38,247 nucleotides of DNA from Candidatus Omnitrophota bacterium (GTDB taxonomy: Bacteria > Omnitrophota > Gorgyraeia > Zapsychrales > Fredricksoniimonadaceae), in the NCBI GenBank assembly GCA_015233145.1, contig JADFYI010000012.1:1-38247 (forward strand). The letters run 5' to 3'. Under the pieces are notes generated by a model. The model did no database searches and was not told where the DNA came from. It saw only the letters and a list, made by a program, of their open reading frames with translations. This document shows, piece by piece, positions 24,371 through 32,910 of the stretch. The stretch's first letter is position 1, and each line of letters starts with the position of its first letter. The translations under genes were made by a program, and so were the position numbers.

Positions 24371-25791
24371 CAGCAATCTTTCTCGGTGATGGAATACACC
24401 GGCTCAAGATAAACCGGACGATAAGCCATTTTAGCCTGCGTAATATTAGGCATGGCAAAATCATCCATGGTATTGAGAAAATTAAACGGGCGGACTAGAG
24501 CGTCTGAGGAAAATTCTTTAAAAATAAAAGCCGCAAGCCCTGTGACCTCGGGGTCTGCCACTTCCAAGAGCACGCAAAAAGTCTCGTCGTTTAAAGGATA
24601 ACCGAAAGTATACGCGGCCAGCCGGCCATCCAGCTCCACCACCCGGCCCACAAGCCCGAGGGGTTTTGCATTTCGCCATAAAAGCGCGTGCACACCCTTG
24701 TTTTCGTTGAGCATGGCACGGTAAATGTCATCTTCATACTTCCGCGCGCGATTGTCAAGCCAGCGGTCAAAAAGATTTTGGGCCTGTTCAATATCCGACG
24801 GCACAAACTCCCGGTAAATGCACGTGTGGGTGCGCTCCAGAAGATTAATATCGTGGCGCTTGGACTTGTAATCATTGCCTTTAAGCTCGGCAATGTCTTT
24901 GCGGTAATAACAATACTCGTAGCCCTTAAGAAACGAAGCATATCTCGCCGGGTCAAAAAAAGAGAGCTCCTGTCGGGAAACATTTTCGATGCGGGTCACC
25001 CCGCTGCCTTTATTATCCCGGCGCATTTCCTCAAAAACATGGGCCACAGCTTCCTGCGAAATCTTTTCCCCCAAAGGCGGCCAATAAAGAAATGTTGCCC
25101 CATTCTGACGGGCATAAACACACAGGTTGCCGGCAACCTCTTTAAAATCAAATTGAAAAAAATCTTTCCACGCAAAAAGTCCTGCAAAAGACATGGCTGA
25201 CACCAGGCGTTCCCGCTGGGCAAGCCAGAAATCCACGCGCGGCTTTTCCTGTAACAGGCTGTCGGAATCTCCGACGATATTTTCCGTGAGTTCAAAAAGA
25301 AACTCTGCCTCCTCCGGATAGCCTGAATAATCCGCAAAAACTTTCCAGTTATTTTCCAGATGCCTTTTTGTCTCAGGGCTTGAAAAATAATCGCATAAAT
25401 ACTTCACATACTCAGCCCACAACGCTGTCCCCTTTTTTTCCTGAACAGCGGGGCAGCTCAAATGGGCATACACGCGAAATTTGCCTTTTTCAAAGGACAA
25501 CAAAAAAGGGTACATCCGGCACTCGAGCGGCCGGACCGGATAAGCGCGGCAATGGTGCGTGGAAGGACTTAAAAAGAAGCACTGCTCCGTGTCTGGGCGA
25601 TCCGCAGGCACCAGGCGCAGTTTTTTCCCCTCGCTGAACATCGAAGGCACAAGGTCATTAAATACCTGGATATCCTGGATCTCTGCGGGCGACGCACGCG
25701 GCGCCCAGTCGCCTGCATCTTTAAAAACACAGCAGCCGCGGCAGGACAGGCAATATTCCGACGTCACGAAGGATTTAAGGGATTCAAACAT
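24370..25791 (-). CDS. YkgJ-type Cys cluster fused to a DUF2156 acyltransferase-like domain
   Basis: The first 100 residues are a YkgJ-family metal-binding domain: Cys14-x2-Cys17-x2-Cys20-Cys21, then Cys71, Cys81 and Cys91 in CRAYPVRPLECRMYPFLL. YkgJ domains are thought to bind zinc or an iron-sulfur cluster. The rest (about 180-473) resembles the DUF2156/LPG-synthase C domain, a double-GNAT fold. The Y-Y-R-K-D-I-A-E-L-K-G-N-D-Y-K-S-K-R-H-D-I-N segment, with its basic residues and N-terminal GNAT-like helices, is characteristic. The normal substrate of DUF2156 is aminoacyl-tRNA or acyl-CoA, but no target is known here. AAGG five bases before the ATG is the ribosome site. It starts 12 bp after the tRNA-binding protein gene, an interesting coincidence for a tRNA-dependent transferase. 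Confidence 0.8.
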   Translation of the reverse strand: MFESLKSFVTSEYCLSCRGCCVFKDAGDWAPRASPAEIQDIQVFNDLVPSMFSEGKKLRLVPADRPDTEQCFFLSPSTHHCRAYPVRPLECRMYPFLLSFEKGKFRVYAHLSCPAVQEKKGTALWAEYVKYLCDYFSSPETKRHLENNWKVFADYSGYPEEAEFLFELTENIVGDSDSLLQEKPRVDFWLAQRERLVSAMSFAGLFAWKDFFQFDFKEVAGNLCVYARQNGATFLYWPPLGEKISQEAVAHVFEEMRRDNKGSGVTRIENVSRQELSFFDPARYASFLKGYEYCYYRKDIAELKGNDYKSKRHDINLLERTHTCIYREFVPSDIEQAQNLFDRWLDNRARKYEDDIYRAMLNENKGVHALLWRNAKPLGLVGRVVELDGRLAAYTFGYPLNDETFCVLLEVADPEVTGLAAFIFKEFSSDALVRPFNFLNTMDDFAMPNITQAKMAYRPVYLEPVYSITEKDC

Positions 25792-25803
25792 GAAGGCCTT
25801 TGG

Positions 25804-26127
25804 TTACTTGACAATGCTTCCCAAGGCCACTTCACGGTCAGGGCCCACAACCGAGGCGCCGAGCTCATCCGACGCGGCAAAAATCATGCCCTGCGACTCG
25901 ACCCCGCGAATGACTGCCGGCTCAAGATTAGTAATAACAACAACGCGGCGTCCGACAAGCTTTTCCTTCTCAGGATACGCGGCGCGGATGCCGGCGACAA
26001 CTTGACGCTCTGTCTCGCCCAGGCTGACTTTGATGACATACAGCCTGTCAGCGTTGGGATGCTCTGTCACTTCCTTAATCTGCGCGACCTTGAACTCCAG
26101 TTTCTTAAAATCTTCGATCGTAGCCAT
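25804..26127 (-). CDS. Small tRNA-binding (EMAP-II/MetG-C type) protein
   Basis: The 107-residue protein is a stand-alone OB-fold tRNA-binding domain. It matches the C-terminal dimerisation domain of methionyl-tRNA synthetase and CsaA-type proteins: IEDFKKLEFKVAQIKEVTEH, NADRLYVIKVSLGETER, RQVVAGIRAAY and the MIFAAS segment. MetG in many bacteria carries this domain; here it is encoded alone, so it may be a split MetG beta subunit or a general tRNA chaperone. No metG is in the window. It lies 13 bp after the GT-C gene and 12 bp before the YkgJ-DUF2156 gene. Confidence 0.9.
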   Translation of the reverse strand: MATIEDFKKLEFKVAQIKEVTEHPNADRLYVIKVSLGETERQVVAGIRAAYPEKEKLVGRRVVVITNLEPAVIRGVESQGMIFAASDELGASVVGPDREVALGSIVK

Positions 26128-26140
26128 ACCTGCCTTCTCC

Positions 26141-27652
26141 TTACTTCATCATGGGTTTAATAACATACTTTGGATGAATAACATTGTAATACTTCGGATA
26201 CATAAGCTCAACTAATGTATAACGCTTCCCCGGCGGATCACCTTTTTTTTCAAGCCAGGACACAAAATAATTTCCGGGAACATCCGGCGTCACCCCAAAA
26301 GAAAAATCAGGTTCATTTTTATGTTCACGGACAACTTTGTCCAGTGTCTGAAAAAGAACTCTTGAGGCCTTATGATCATTCGCCATTCGTTGAGCTAAGG
26401 CGTAAATATTCATGGCATTATAAACGGAAAAGGCAAAAACAACCGCAAGCATCACGCCCAGAACCCATTTCGGAAAAATACGATTCACCCCCCAGGCTGA
26501 AATGCCGGCAACAAGAAAAGCCCAGAAAGAATAGTGATAATATAACGCGCTCGCCAGGCCTTCTCCCGAAGTTCCCCGAGTATTCACCCGGCCAATCACA
26601 AGAAAAAAAAGATACCCCCAAAGCGCACTGGCGATAAGGATAACCATGGGACGCCAAGAAACATTCTTAGGATCCCGGCGTGATAAAAACAAACCTGTTA
26701 CGAGTAAAACACCTGCCAAGGCTCCCGGCCAATAAATATTTTTCCATCCCTCAACCGGCCAGGCCCAATGAAAAAAATTCTGCGACACCATAAGACGGCT
26801 GACCGGAATAACACTGTCCGGATGAAGAAAAAATCCTCCTGCGAAGAAAACCTTGAAAAGCCAAACAACATTTTTAAAAGTATGCAAAATATCAGGATGG
26901 CCAATCTTTGCGGCCTCACCGCTTAAAACCACACCGTTAGACACAAAATTAAAAACATTCCAAACAGCGTATCCTGCGGCTATGAAACAAAAAACACTCG
27001 CACGTAACCAGGGGCGGGAAACGTTCTTGACCTGGCTGGCATAAAAGAAAAAACAAATGGCACACCAGAGCGCGACCTCATTGACCATTAATGCCGCGCC
27101 AGTCAACGCCACCGCAGCCCACAATGCCCCCGCAGCCGATGCCCCGCCCTGGGCATAGCGCAGAAGCCTTTCCAGGGCCATCAAAATAAATGCCGTAAAC
27201 GAGACAATGCTTACAATATGATACCAGACAACGCCTTCATAATTCGAAAACAGAAGCGCGAAAAACAACGTCGGAATAAGAGCAAAAACCCCCGCCCCCA
27301 TACGCCTTAACAAAAGAAAAAGCGCTGTTACAGAAAAAAGATGCATTAAAATTGCAATCAGCTGGCACCAAAAAAAATTATATTTGAAAAAATAATATTC
27401 GTTGCCCAGAAAGAAATAAAAACCCGGCCGGAACATAAGCACATCACCAGAATTAAACTTGCCCCTGCGGCTGAGATCAAATGTATCGATCGCCAATTCT
27501 TTCCAGGTCGTCAAGTGCGCGACTTCGGCCATATAATTGACCTGATCCCCGCGCGCCACATGCCTGAGGGAAGGAAAATAAGCGGCAAATACAGCCGCAA
27601 AGATTAAAACAAGGCCAATGATTGGAATGATTTTTCTGATCAAAGCAGTCAT
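26141..27652 (-). CDS. GT-C-type integral membrane protein (putative glycosyltransferase)
   Basis: The 503-residue protein has about ten to twelve hydrophobic helices and a periplasmic tail without repeats. After the first helix comes a long loop with YFPSLRHVARGDQVNYMAEVAH, including acidic residues in the place where GT-C enzymes have their catalytic Asp. No precise family motif is recognisable. It starts immediately after the stop codon of the B12 radical SAM gene (TAA then ATG), so it is in the same operon as the GT2 and epimerase genes. A role in polyprenyl-phosphate-sugar-dependent glycosylation is an inference from fold and context. Confidence 0.65.
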   Translation of the reverse strand: MTALIRKIIPIIGLVLIFAAVFAAYFPSLRHVARGDQVNYMAEVAHLTTWKELAIDTFDLSRRGKFNSGDVLMFRPGFYFFLGNEYYFFKYNFFWCQLIAILMHLFSVTALFLLLRRMGAGVFALIPTLFFALLFSNYEGVVWYHIVSIVSFTAFILMALERLLRYAQGGASAAGALWAAVALTGAALMVNEVALWCAICFFFYASQVKNVSRPWLRASVFCFIAAGYAVWNVFNFVSNGVVLSGEAAKIGHPDILHTFKNVVWLFKVFFAGGFFLHPDSVIPVSRLMVSQNFFHWAWPVEGWKNIYWPGALAGVLLVTGLFLSRRDPKNVSWRPMVILIASALWGYLFFLVIGRVNTRGTSGEGLASALYYHYSFWAFLVAGISAWGVNRIFPKWVLGVMLAVVFAFSVYNAMNIYALAQRMANDHKASRVLFQTLDKVVREHKNEPDFSFGVTPDVPGNYFVSWLEKKGDPPGKRYTLVELMYPKYYNVIHPKYVIKPMMK

Positions 27653-29125
27653 TTAATGTCCCAGGATCCTGCGCCTGAGAGGTTTGGCGGTCATCCGCAT
27701 GATATGTTCCCGCGTGGATTTCCCAAAACGCTGTTCAATCATGGCAAGATATTCCGGGCGGCTGTGGTAACGGCCGAACGCTTCATCGCGAAAACGCAGC
27801 ACCTCGGCTGACGAAAGGAATTTTGTCGACATGGGGCGGCAGTCATAGCCGTAAAGGGCATAGGCTTTCCAGTCGGGCATCTCAGCCACCCTGTCAAAAA
27901 GGACAGTGCCCGGATAGGCAAAAACCGGATACATGTTCACCCACTCGAAATTATATTTCACAAGAAAATCAAACGTGCGCTTCACGGAATCCATGTCTTC
28001 ATCCCAAAGCCCGAACATCACATCCGCGCAAATGGAAACACCCTCATCTTTTGTCATGCGGATAACATCATCCACGTTGAGATTCCGGCAGCCTTTTTCC
28101 GCCACCTGCAATATCTGCTCGGTCGCGGACTCAAAGCCGTAAGAAATCCAGTTCATGCCCACTTTTTTAAGGCGCTTTAAAAGGTAGCGGCTGATCGTAT
28201 CCACCCGTGAATAAGCCCACATGTTCAGGTTATACTTGCGCTCATCCAACAGGTCGCAAAACTCCTCCATCCGCCGAGGATTAACCACAAAAAGCTCATC
28301 AAGAATCTTTAAGTGCCGCACCCCGTATTTATTGACCAGGATATCGATTTCCGCAACCACATTTTTCATGCTCCGAAAACGCTGAACACGCTTGCCGAAA
28401 AGATTGTTGATCGAGCAAAAATTGCATTTGAACGGACATCCGAAACTCGTCCAGATAATCGCGTAAGGGCTGCGGTTCTCCAGATCGCCAAAAGCATGCC
28501 AGTTGTGGGCACGGTAACGTTTGGGAGGCATAATCTCCCAATCAATGGGCGGCAAAGCGTCAAGATCAGAAACCAATACCGCGTCCTGGGTTGAGCAATA
28601 AACCGAATGCTTAGGATCATCACTGTCCGACAAATAGGAAAGCCCGCTGATGCTCCCCAGCCTTTTATGGCTGGCCCCGCTTAAAAAATGAGTCAAATCC
28701 GTAATCGTTGAGTAGCCTTCGCCTCTCACAACAAAATCAGCGCCGGTTTCGCGCAGCGTGCGTTCCGGTAATACCGTGGGGTGAGCGCCCCAGATGAAAT
28801 TCTTTATTTTAATTCCCCGCTCGTGAAAGCGAGCGAAGAAATCCACAACACCCGCCATCACCATAGTGGATGAAGAAGGGTTGGCTCCGGAACAAATGAT
28901 ACCAAGAGCGACAGGGTTTTCTTTCACAGCAATATCAATAAGGCCGTCGTAAGAAATCCCGTCCACATCGCTTTCCACCATAACAACGTCAATGCCCTGC
29001 GACTTGATATATTCAGCCAAAAGCCCCATCTGGATATTGGGGGCAATGGCCGAAAACTCATCCGACGTAATGGAATACAGATCCCGTTTGGCGTTCACTG
29101 TCGCCAGAATTATTTTTTCTTTCAT
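27653..29125 (-). CDS. B12-binding radical SAM protein
   Basis: The 490-residue protein has an N-terminal cobalamin-binding-like Rossmann domain (about 1-150) with the GVHP-type GAHPTVLPE segment, followed by a radical SAM core. The core motif is Cys230-x3-Cys234-x2-Cys237 in FGCPFKCNFCSINN, binding the [4Fe-4S] cluster that cleaves SAM. Class B enzymes of this type methylate or rearrange unactivated carbons. Position between the epimerase (ATGA overlap) and the GT-C gene (no gap) suggests a modified sugar or lipid carrier as substrate. The exact reaction is unknown. Confidence 0.93.
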   Translation of the reverse strand: MKEKIILATVNAKRDLYSITSDEFSAIAPNIQMGLLAEYIKSQGIDVVMVESDVDGISYDGLIDIAVKENPVALGIICSGANPSSSTMVMAGVVDFFARFHERGIKIKNFIWGAHPTVLPERTLRETGADFVVRGEGYSTITDLTHFLSGASHKRLGSISGLSYLSDSDDPKHSVYCSTQDAVLVSDLDALPPIDWEIMPPKRYRAHNWHAFGDLENRSPYAIIWTSFGCPFKCNFCSINNLFGKRVQRFRSMKNVVAEIDILVNKYGVRHLKILDELFVVNPRRMEEFCDLLDERKYNLNMWAYSRVDTISRYLLKRLKKVGMNWISYGFESATEQILQVAEKGCRNLNVDDVIRMTKDEGVSICADVMFGLWDEDMDSVKRTFDFLVKYNFEWVNMYPVFAYPGTVLFDRVAEMPDWKAYALYGYDCRPMSTKFLSSAEVLRFRDEAFGRYHSRPEYLAMIEQRFGKSTREHIMRMTAKPLRRRILGH

Positions 29126-30087
29126 AAGGGATTCTCCCGGTACCAGGCGATGGTTCTTCGAAGGCCCTGGTCGATGCTGATGCGTGGCGAAAACTTAAGG
29201 ATTTTTTTCATCTTTCCAAGATCAACACAGCGGACAGGAATCATCTGCGGCTTTGTGGCGTCAAACACAACTTTGGCTTTCTTATACCCGTCCAAAAGAA
29301 GGGTCTTTTTTAAAATATCTTTCACTGTATACACTTTGCCAAGCCCCACATTAAAAACCGAATAAGTTTTTATTTTCCGCATGGCCAGGCACATGACCTC
29401 CACCATGTCATCGACATGAATCAAATCCCTGACTTCTTTGCCCTTGCCCCAGACAACAATAGGGTTCTGCCTCTCCACAACCTTGCGGACCAGGGCCGGA
29501 AGGACATGGGAAGTTTCAAAATGGAAATCATCGTACTCGCCGTAAATATTGGTCGGCCTAAGCACAATCGTTGTCATGGGCCGCTTTAATTTTTCTCCGT
29601 AAATCCGGCAGAGGACTTCGGTATAGCGCTTCATCCATCCGACATAAAAATATTTTTCATACGGCTCGCCGTCAAACATCTCGCTTTCACGCACCGGCCT
29701 TTGGCCTGTGGGCGGATAGCCTGTGGAACTGCTCAACCATAAAAATTTCTTTACCCTGGCAAAATACGCGGCCTCCAAAAGCTGGGCATTCATCACAATA
29801 TTGGGCGTGACATGGACCAGGGGCGTTTTGGCCATGACCGCGGCCCCGGAAGTGTTGGCCGCGCAATGGAACACATAATCCATGCCTTTCACGGCCTTTT
29901 CACAGTCCGCGCGCCGCGTTAAATCAGCCTTCACATATTTGATATTTCCTGCCCGAACCACAGGCTTGCGAAAATGATAAACCGCGCGAATTTGAGCGCC
30001 GGAAGAGCTCAGGCGTTTTAAAAGATTAATGCCCACAAGCCCGGTTGAGCCTGTCACCAAAACTTTTTTGTCCTTAAAAAATGTCAT
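29122..30087 (-). CDS. NAD-dependent epimerase/dehydratase (extended SDR)
   Basis: The ATG at 30087 gives 321 residues and overlaps the glycosyltransferase stop as ATGA; an in-frame ATG at 30099 is an alternative. The nucleotide-binding motif VTGSTGLVG is at about 11-19. The core contains SSSTGYPP (the Ser/Thr of the catalytic triad) and a Y-V-G-W-M-K segment where the usual Tyr-x3-Lys appears one residue longer. The LRPTNIYGEYD motif and VRDLIHVDDMVE are typical of nucleotide-sugar epimerases. It probably makes or interconverts an NDP-sugar for the linked glycosyltransferases. The specific sugar is unknown. Confidence 0.93.
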   Translation of the reverse strand: MTFFKDKKVLVTGSTGLVGINLLKRLSSSGAQIRAVYHFRKPVVRAGNIKYVKADLTRRADCEKAVKGMDYVFHCAANTSGAAVMAKTPLVHVTPNIVMNAQLLEAAYFARVKKFLWLSSSTGYPPTGQRPVRESEMFDGEPYEKYFYVGWMKRYTEVLCRIYGEKLKRPMTTIVLRPTNIYGEYDDFHFETSHVLPALVRKVVERQNPIVVWGKGKEVRDLIHVDDMVEVMCLAMRKIKTYSVFNVGLGKVYTVKDILKKTLLLDGYKKAKVVFDATKPQMIPVRCVDLGKMKKILKFSPRISIDQGLRRTIAWYRENPL

Positions 30088-30758
30088 CCGCGCCGCCATT
30101 CTTGAAAAATCATGCTTAATTCCGCAAGGCCGTTTCTGATCGGAGACATCTTGCGGACTCCGCCGATCCTTGCCGGCTCATCCGCAGGGATTTCCGCGAT
30201 GCGCTTTTTGGCCTTAAGCGCGCGCGCCAGGATCTGCGACCCCCAGGACACTGTGCGCGTTGTTATTTTTAAATCCAGAAGCATGTCCTTGCGATAAGCA
30301 CGGTACATGACCAGTGAATCTGTAATCTTTCCGTGAAACAAGACATTAAAAAGGGCTGTGAACATCCAGTTGCCAAACGCGGTCACCGGGTCATCATCAT
30401 CACTTTTTGCGCCAGGGGCATAACGCGAGGCAATAACCATGTCATAGCCTTCATTGATTTTTGCGGTCAGTTCAGGAAGCTTTTCAGGCATTGAATTCCC
30501 GTCAGGGCTGAACATGATAAGAATATCCCCGGTTGAACGGGCCACAGCTTCGGAATAGGCCGCGCCAAAACCCTTCTGTTGCTGGACAAAAGCCTCATAG
30601 CCCTGTTTTTGGGCATACTCTAGGGAACCGTCGGTGGACCCGCCGTCAACCACAATCATCTGGTCATACCATTCTTTTTTTATTTTCGGCATGACAGCGC
30701 GCATGCCGTCGATTTCATTCCAGCTGAAAGCAATGATTGTCACTGTTGGTTTTGGCAA
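30084..30758 (-). CDS. GT2-family glycosyltransferase (dolichyl/polyprenyl-P-sugar synthase-like)
   Basis: I chose the TTG codon at 30758 as start: AGGAGG lies five bases upstream (30764-30769), and the protein then begins LPKPTVTIIAFSWNE, aligned with the family. The ATG at 30869 has no ribosome site and would add 37 non-homologous-looking residues. The 224-residue GT-A domain has FSWNEIDGM, VVDGGSTDGS and FSPDGNSMP in the DxD position. It lacks C-terminal membrane helices, so it resembles the soluble DPM1-like class that loads a sugar on polyprenyl phosphate. It heads the epimerase/rSAM/GT-C operon. Confidence 0.88.
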   Translation of the reverse strand: MPKPTVTIIAFSWNEIDGMRAVMPKIKKEWYDQMIVVDGGSTDGSLEYAQKQGYEAFVQQQKGFGAAYSEAVARSTGDILIMFSPDGNSMPEKLPELTAKINEGYDMVIASRYAPGAKSDDDDPVTAFGNWMFTALFNVLFHGKITDSLVMYRAYRKDMLLDLKITTRTVSWGSQILARALKAKKRIAEIPADEPARIGGVRKMSPIRNGLAELSMIFQEWRRG

Positions 30759-30763
30759 AATTT

Positions 30764-30769
30764 CCTCCT
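30764..30769 (-). promoter_or_regulatory. Ribosome binding site that sets the TTG start of the GT2 gene
   Basis: AGGAGG, read on the minus strand, lies five bases before the TTG at 30758. No ATG in the same frame has a comparable site. Confidence 0.75.
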
Positions 30770-30806
30770 CTGTCAATTCAGATGGCACAAATGCCGGCAA
30801 TAAGAA

Positions 30807-30833
30807 TAGACATCCCAAATGTTTTTGTATAAT
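30807..30833 (+). promoter_or_regulatory. Candidate promoter for the plus-strand GT-C-like gene
   Basis: TAGACA (30807-30812) and a perfect TATAAT (30828-30833) are separated by 15 bp, shorter than optimal. They lie 66 bp before the ATG at 30899, in the divergent gap between the two glycan transcription units. Confidence 0.45.
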
Positions 30834-30898
30834 ATACCAGCTGTTCGACGATTGCCAGTCAAAAAGCAACCAAAAAATTTTTAGACTCCTTAAAACAC

Positions 30899-32518
30899 AT
30901 GCCGAAACTTCGTCCTTCTGTAATTTCTTTTTTATGGCTTTTGGGAGTGGCGCTTGCCGGATTTGTCCTTTTAATCCCTTTTGTCAATGTGCAGGGCTGG
31001 CTGGCGCAGGGCGACCATGGCCGCGATTGCTATATTTTTGAGCGCATCCTTTACGGAGATATGCCCTACCGTGATTTTTGGTGGGTTTACGGGCCTCTCA
31101 TGCCGTATTACTTTGCCCTGTTTTTTAAAATCCTGGGGCCTTCGGTCCTGACAGCGCTGATTGCCCACTCGTTCCTTATTTTTCTTTCCGGCATTTTTAT
31201 TTTTCTGGCATTAAACACTATTGTCCCGCTTTGGGCCGCATTTTTGGGAGCATGCTGGTTCTGGCTATTTTACCAGGGATTTTTCTTTACCTATGACCAT
31301 ACCGGAGGCATCCTGTGTTTAAGCGCTTTTGCCTTTTTCTTTTTATCTTACATCAAAACAGATCTCCGGAAAATGTTATGGTACGCGCTTGCGGTAACTT
31401 TTGTTCTTTTGCTTATCAGAGTCAACTTTGGCCTTATCGCCCTGGCCACTTGCGTTGTGACAGCAGCCATGACCCCGCTTTTGCCAGAGCCTTGTGACTC
31501 AAAAGACCAAAGGAAAAAACACTCCCCTGCATTTTTTTATACTTCACTTTTCATTATTCCTTTGACCATTGTTCTCATTTACGCCTTTTTTCTATACGGG
31601 CTTTCCAATGCGGAGATCCGCCAATGCCTGCCGTACAGCGCTGAGCAGGAACAGCCGTATGTCGGCTCTTTAATGGAAAGGCTTCAAACTTATTTTCAAA
31701 TGTTTTTTTCGAGCTTGCGCGCAAGCCAAGTTCAGCTCGCACTATGCCTTACTGTTTTGGCCTGCACTGTGCATATGATTTTTCTTGCTCTTAAAAAAAG
31801 GATTGTCCATCAAAGAGAAATTATTCTTTGCCTGATTTTTTTAGGGCTTTTTCTTCTTTTGATGCTTCATGAATACCTTTTCAGCGGTTTCTTTTATCGC
31901 GCCCTGTGGCAGCGGCCCATAAGTGTAATTTTTATTTTTACTGTCATTGGTGTCTCTGCGGCGCATCTTCAGTCAGCGCCCCGCCGTATTCTTTTGGCTT
32001 TTATCACGCTCCTCGTGGCCTGGGGATTTGTGAACAATTCAAAAACCATCCAGGGCATGAAAACGCCTGAACACTACTTTGCGAACGCACGCGCAAGGGT
32101 CTATGTCATTAACGATATCGGCTGGCTGAAAACTGTTAATGACACCACGGAATTTCTGAATAAAAACCTTAACAAAGACGAGCTTTTTTTCGCCATCCCC
32201 TATGAGCCCCTTTACTATTATTTGACCCGGAAAAAAAGCCCGACGCGCCAGCTGGTTTTCGGGGAGTTTTTGAAAATTCGCCCACCCCAGGAAGAAAAAA
32301 CTATCCGCGAACTTGAAGAAAACCATGTAAACTGGGTTCTTCTTTCCAGCCGCTCAGCCTCCCCTGAGGGAGGGCTTGGAGTTTTGGGGAAAGATTACTG
32401 CCCGCTCATTGCCGACTACATTAATAAAAACTTCACATCTGTGGTGCGATTTGGGGATTGGACGAATGTCCCTGGCTGGGCATGGAATCACGGGACGCTG
32501 ATATTAAAAAGGAAATAA
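30899..32518 (+). CDS. GT-C-like polytopic membrane protein (putative glycosyltransferase)
   Basis: The 539-residue protein begins with a membrane helix (about 8-28). It continues with an extracytoplasmic loop holding LAQGDHGRDCYIFERILYGD and the P-Y-R-D-F-W-W-V-Y-G-P segment, where acidic residues follow the first helix as in PMT/ArnT-type GT-C enzymes. About ten more helices follow, then a soluble C-terminal domain (about 390-539). It is the only complete plus-strand gene after 2160 and is divergent from the GT2-led cluster, so it is likely part of the same pathway. No clear Shine-Dalgarno sequence precedes the ATG. Exact substrate unknown. Confidence 0.72.
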   Translation: MPKLRPSVISFLWLLGVALAGFVLLIPFVNVQGWLAQGDHGRDCYIFERILYGDMPYRDFWWVYGPLMPYYFALFFKILGPSVLTALIAHSFLIFLSGIFIFLALNTIVPLWAAFLGACWFWLFYQGFFFTYDHTGGILCLSAFAFFFLSYIKTDLRKMLWYALAVTFVLLLIRVNFGLIALATCVVTAAMTPLLPEPCDSKDQRKKHSPAFFYTSLFIIPLTIVLIYAFFLYGLSNAEIRQCLPYSAEQEQPYVGSLMERLQTYFQMFFSSLRASQVQLALCLTVLACTVHMIFLALKKRIVHQREIILCLIFLGLFLLLMLHEYLFSGFFYRALWQRPISVIFIFTVIGVSAAHLQSAPRRILLAFITLLVAWGFVNNSKTIQGMKTPEHYFANARARVYVINDIGWLKTVNDTTEFLNKNLNKDELFFAIPYEPLYYYLTRKKSPTRQLVFGEFLKIRPPQEEKTIRELEENHVNWVLLSSRSASPEGGLGVLGKDYCPLIADYINKNFTSVVRFGDWTNVPGWAWNHGTLILKRK

Positions 32519-32557
32519 ACAATCCTCATGCCGTGTTTCCGAGGCCTTTTTTCTATA

Positions 32558-32602
32558 AAAGCAAAAGACCTTTTCCCGTTAGGGGAAAAGGTCTTTTGCT
32601 TT
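32558..32602. terminator. Strong bidirectional terminator
   Basis: A perfect 20-bp stem (32558-32577 with 32583-32602) encloses a 5-base loop. The inner GC-rich part is flanked by T-rich arms on both strands, so it can end the plus-strand GT-C-like gene and the minus-strand tRNA-Asp transcript. Confidence 0.9.
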
Positions 32603-32609
32603 AAAAAAA

Positions 32610-32684
32610 CGGGGTCGACGGGACTTGAACCCGCGATCTCCAGCGTGACAAGCTGATATGTTAACCAAACTACACCACGACCCC
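32610..32684 (-). tRNA. tRNA-Asp (anticodon GTC)
   Basis: On the minus strand the sequence folds as a complete cloverleaf: acceptor GGGGTCG with CGACCCC, D-stem GTGT/ACAT, anticodon stem TCAGC/GCTGG with loop TTGTCAC giving anticodon GTC, and T-arm GCGGG-TTCAAGT-CCCGT. The discriminator base is G, as expected for tRNA-Asp. The 3' CCA is not encoded. Confidence 0.97.
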
Positions 32685-32797
32685 AAAAATCTAGAAAAGT
32701 GAAGCATAGTTTAATAAGGGATATTTTATTTGTCAATGGGATTTTAACAGGCGGGCTTATTTTCCAACTCTCGCGACTGCTATCGCCCTTTTGCTAT

Positions 32798-32833
32798 GGT
32801 GCCCTGGCCGGGACAGAGCCCGCCCAGGACACC
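32798..32833. other. GC-rich hairpin between the tRNA genes
   Basis: GGTG, CCTGG and CGGG (32798-32812) pair with CCCG, CCAGG and CACC (32819-32833), giving 13 pairs with two mismatches and a 6-base loop. The CACC arm at 32830-32833 is also part of the outer stem of the next hairpin, so the two structures compete. No gene is visible in 32685-32829. Confidence 0.6.
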
Positions 32834-32910
32834 ATTTGTTTTCTCTAAAAAAGAAAAAGACTTTCTCCCATACGGGTTGAAAGTCTTTTTCTTAAGGAAA
32901 ACAAATGGTG
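32830..32910 (-). terminator. Long terminator-like hairpin reaching into the tRNA-Val 3' end
   Basis: The inner 15-bp stem (32851-32865 with 32879-32893) is perfect, with an A/T-rich arm as in intrinsic terminators. An outer 14-bp stem (32830-32843 with 32897-32910) is also perfect and includes the encoded CCA end of tRNA-Val. It most likely terminates tRNA-Val transcription. Confidence 0.7.

Noticed and set aside
32488..32736. 82-codon minus-strand frame over tRNA-Asp and the terminator
   Set aside because: It overlaps a complete tRNA and a 20-bp hairpin, so it is not protein coding.
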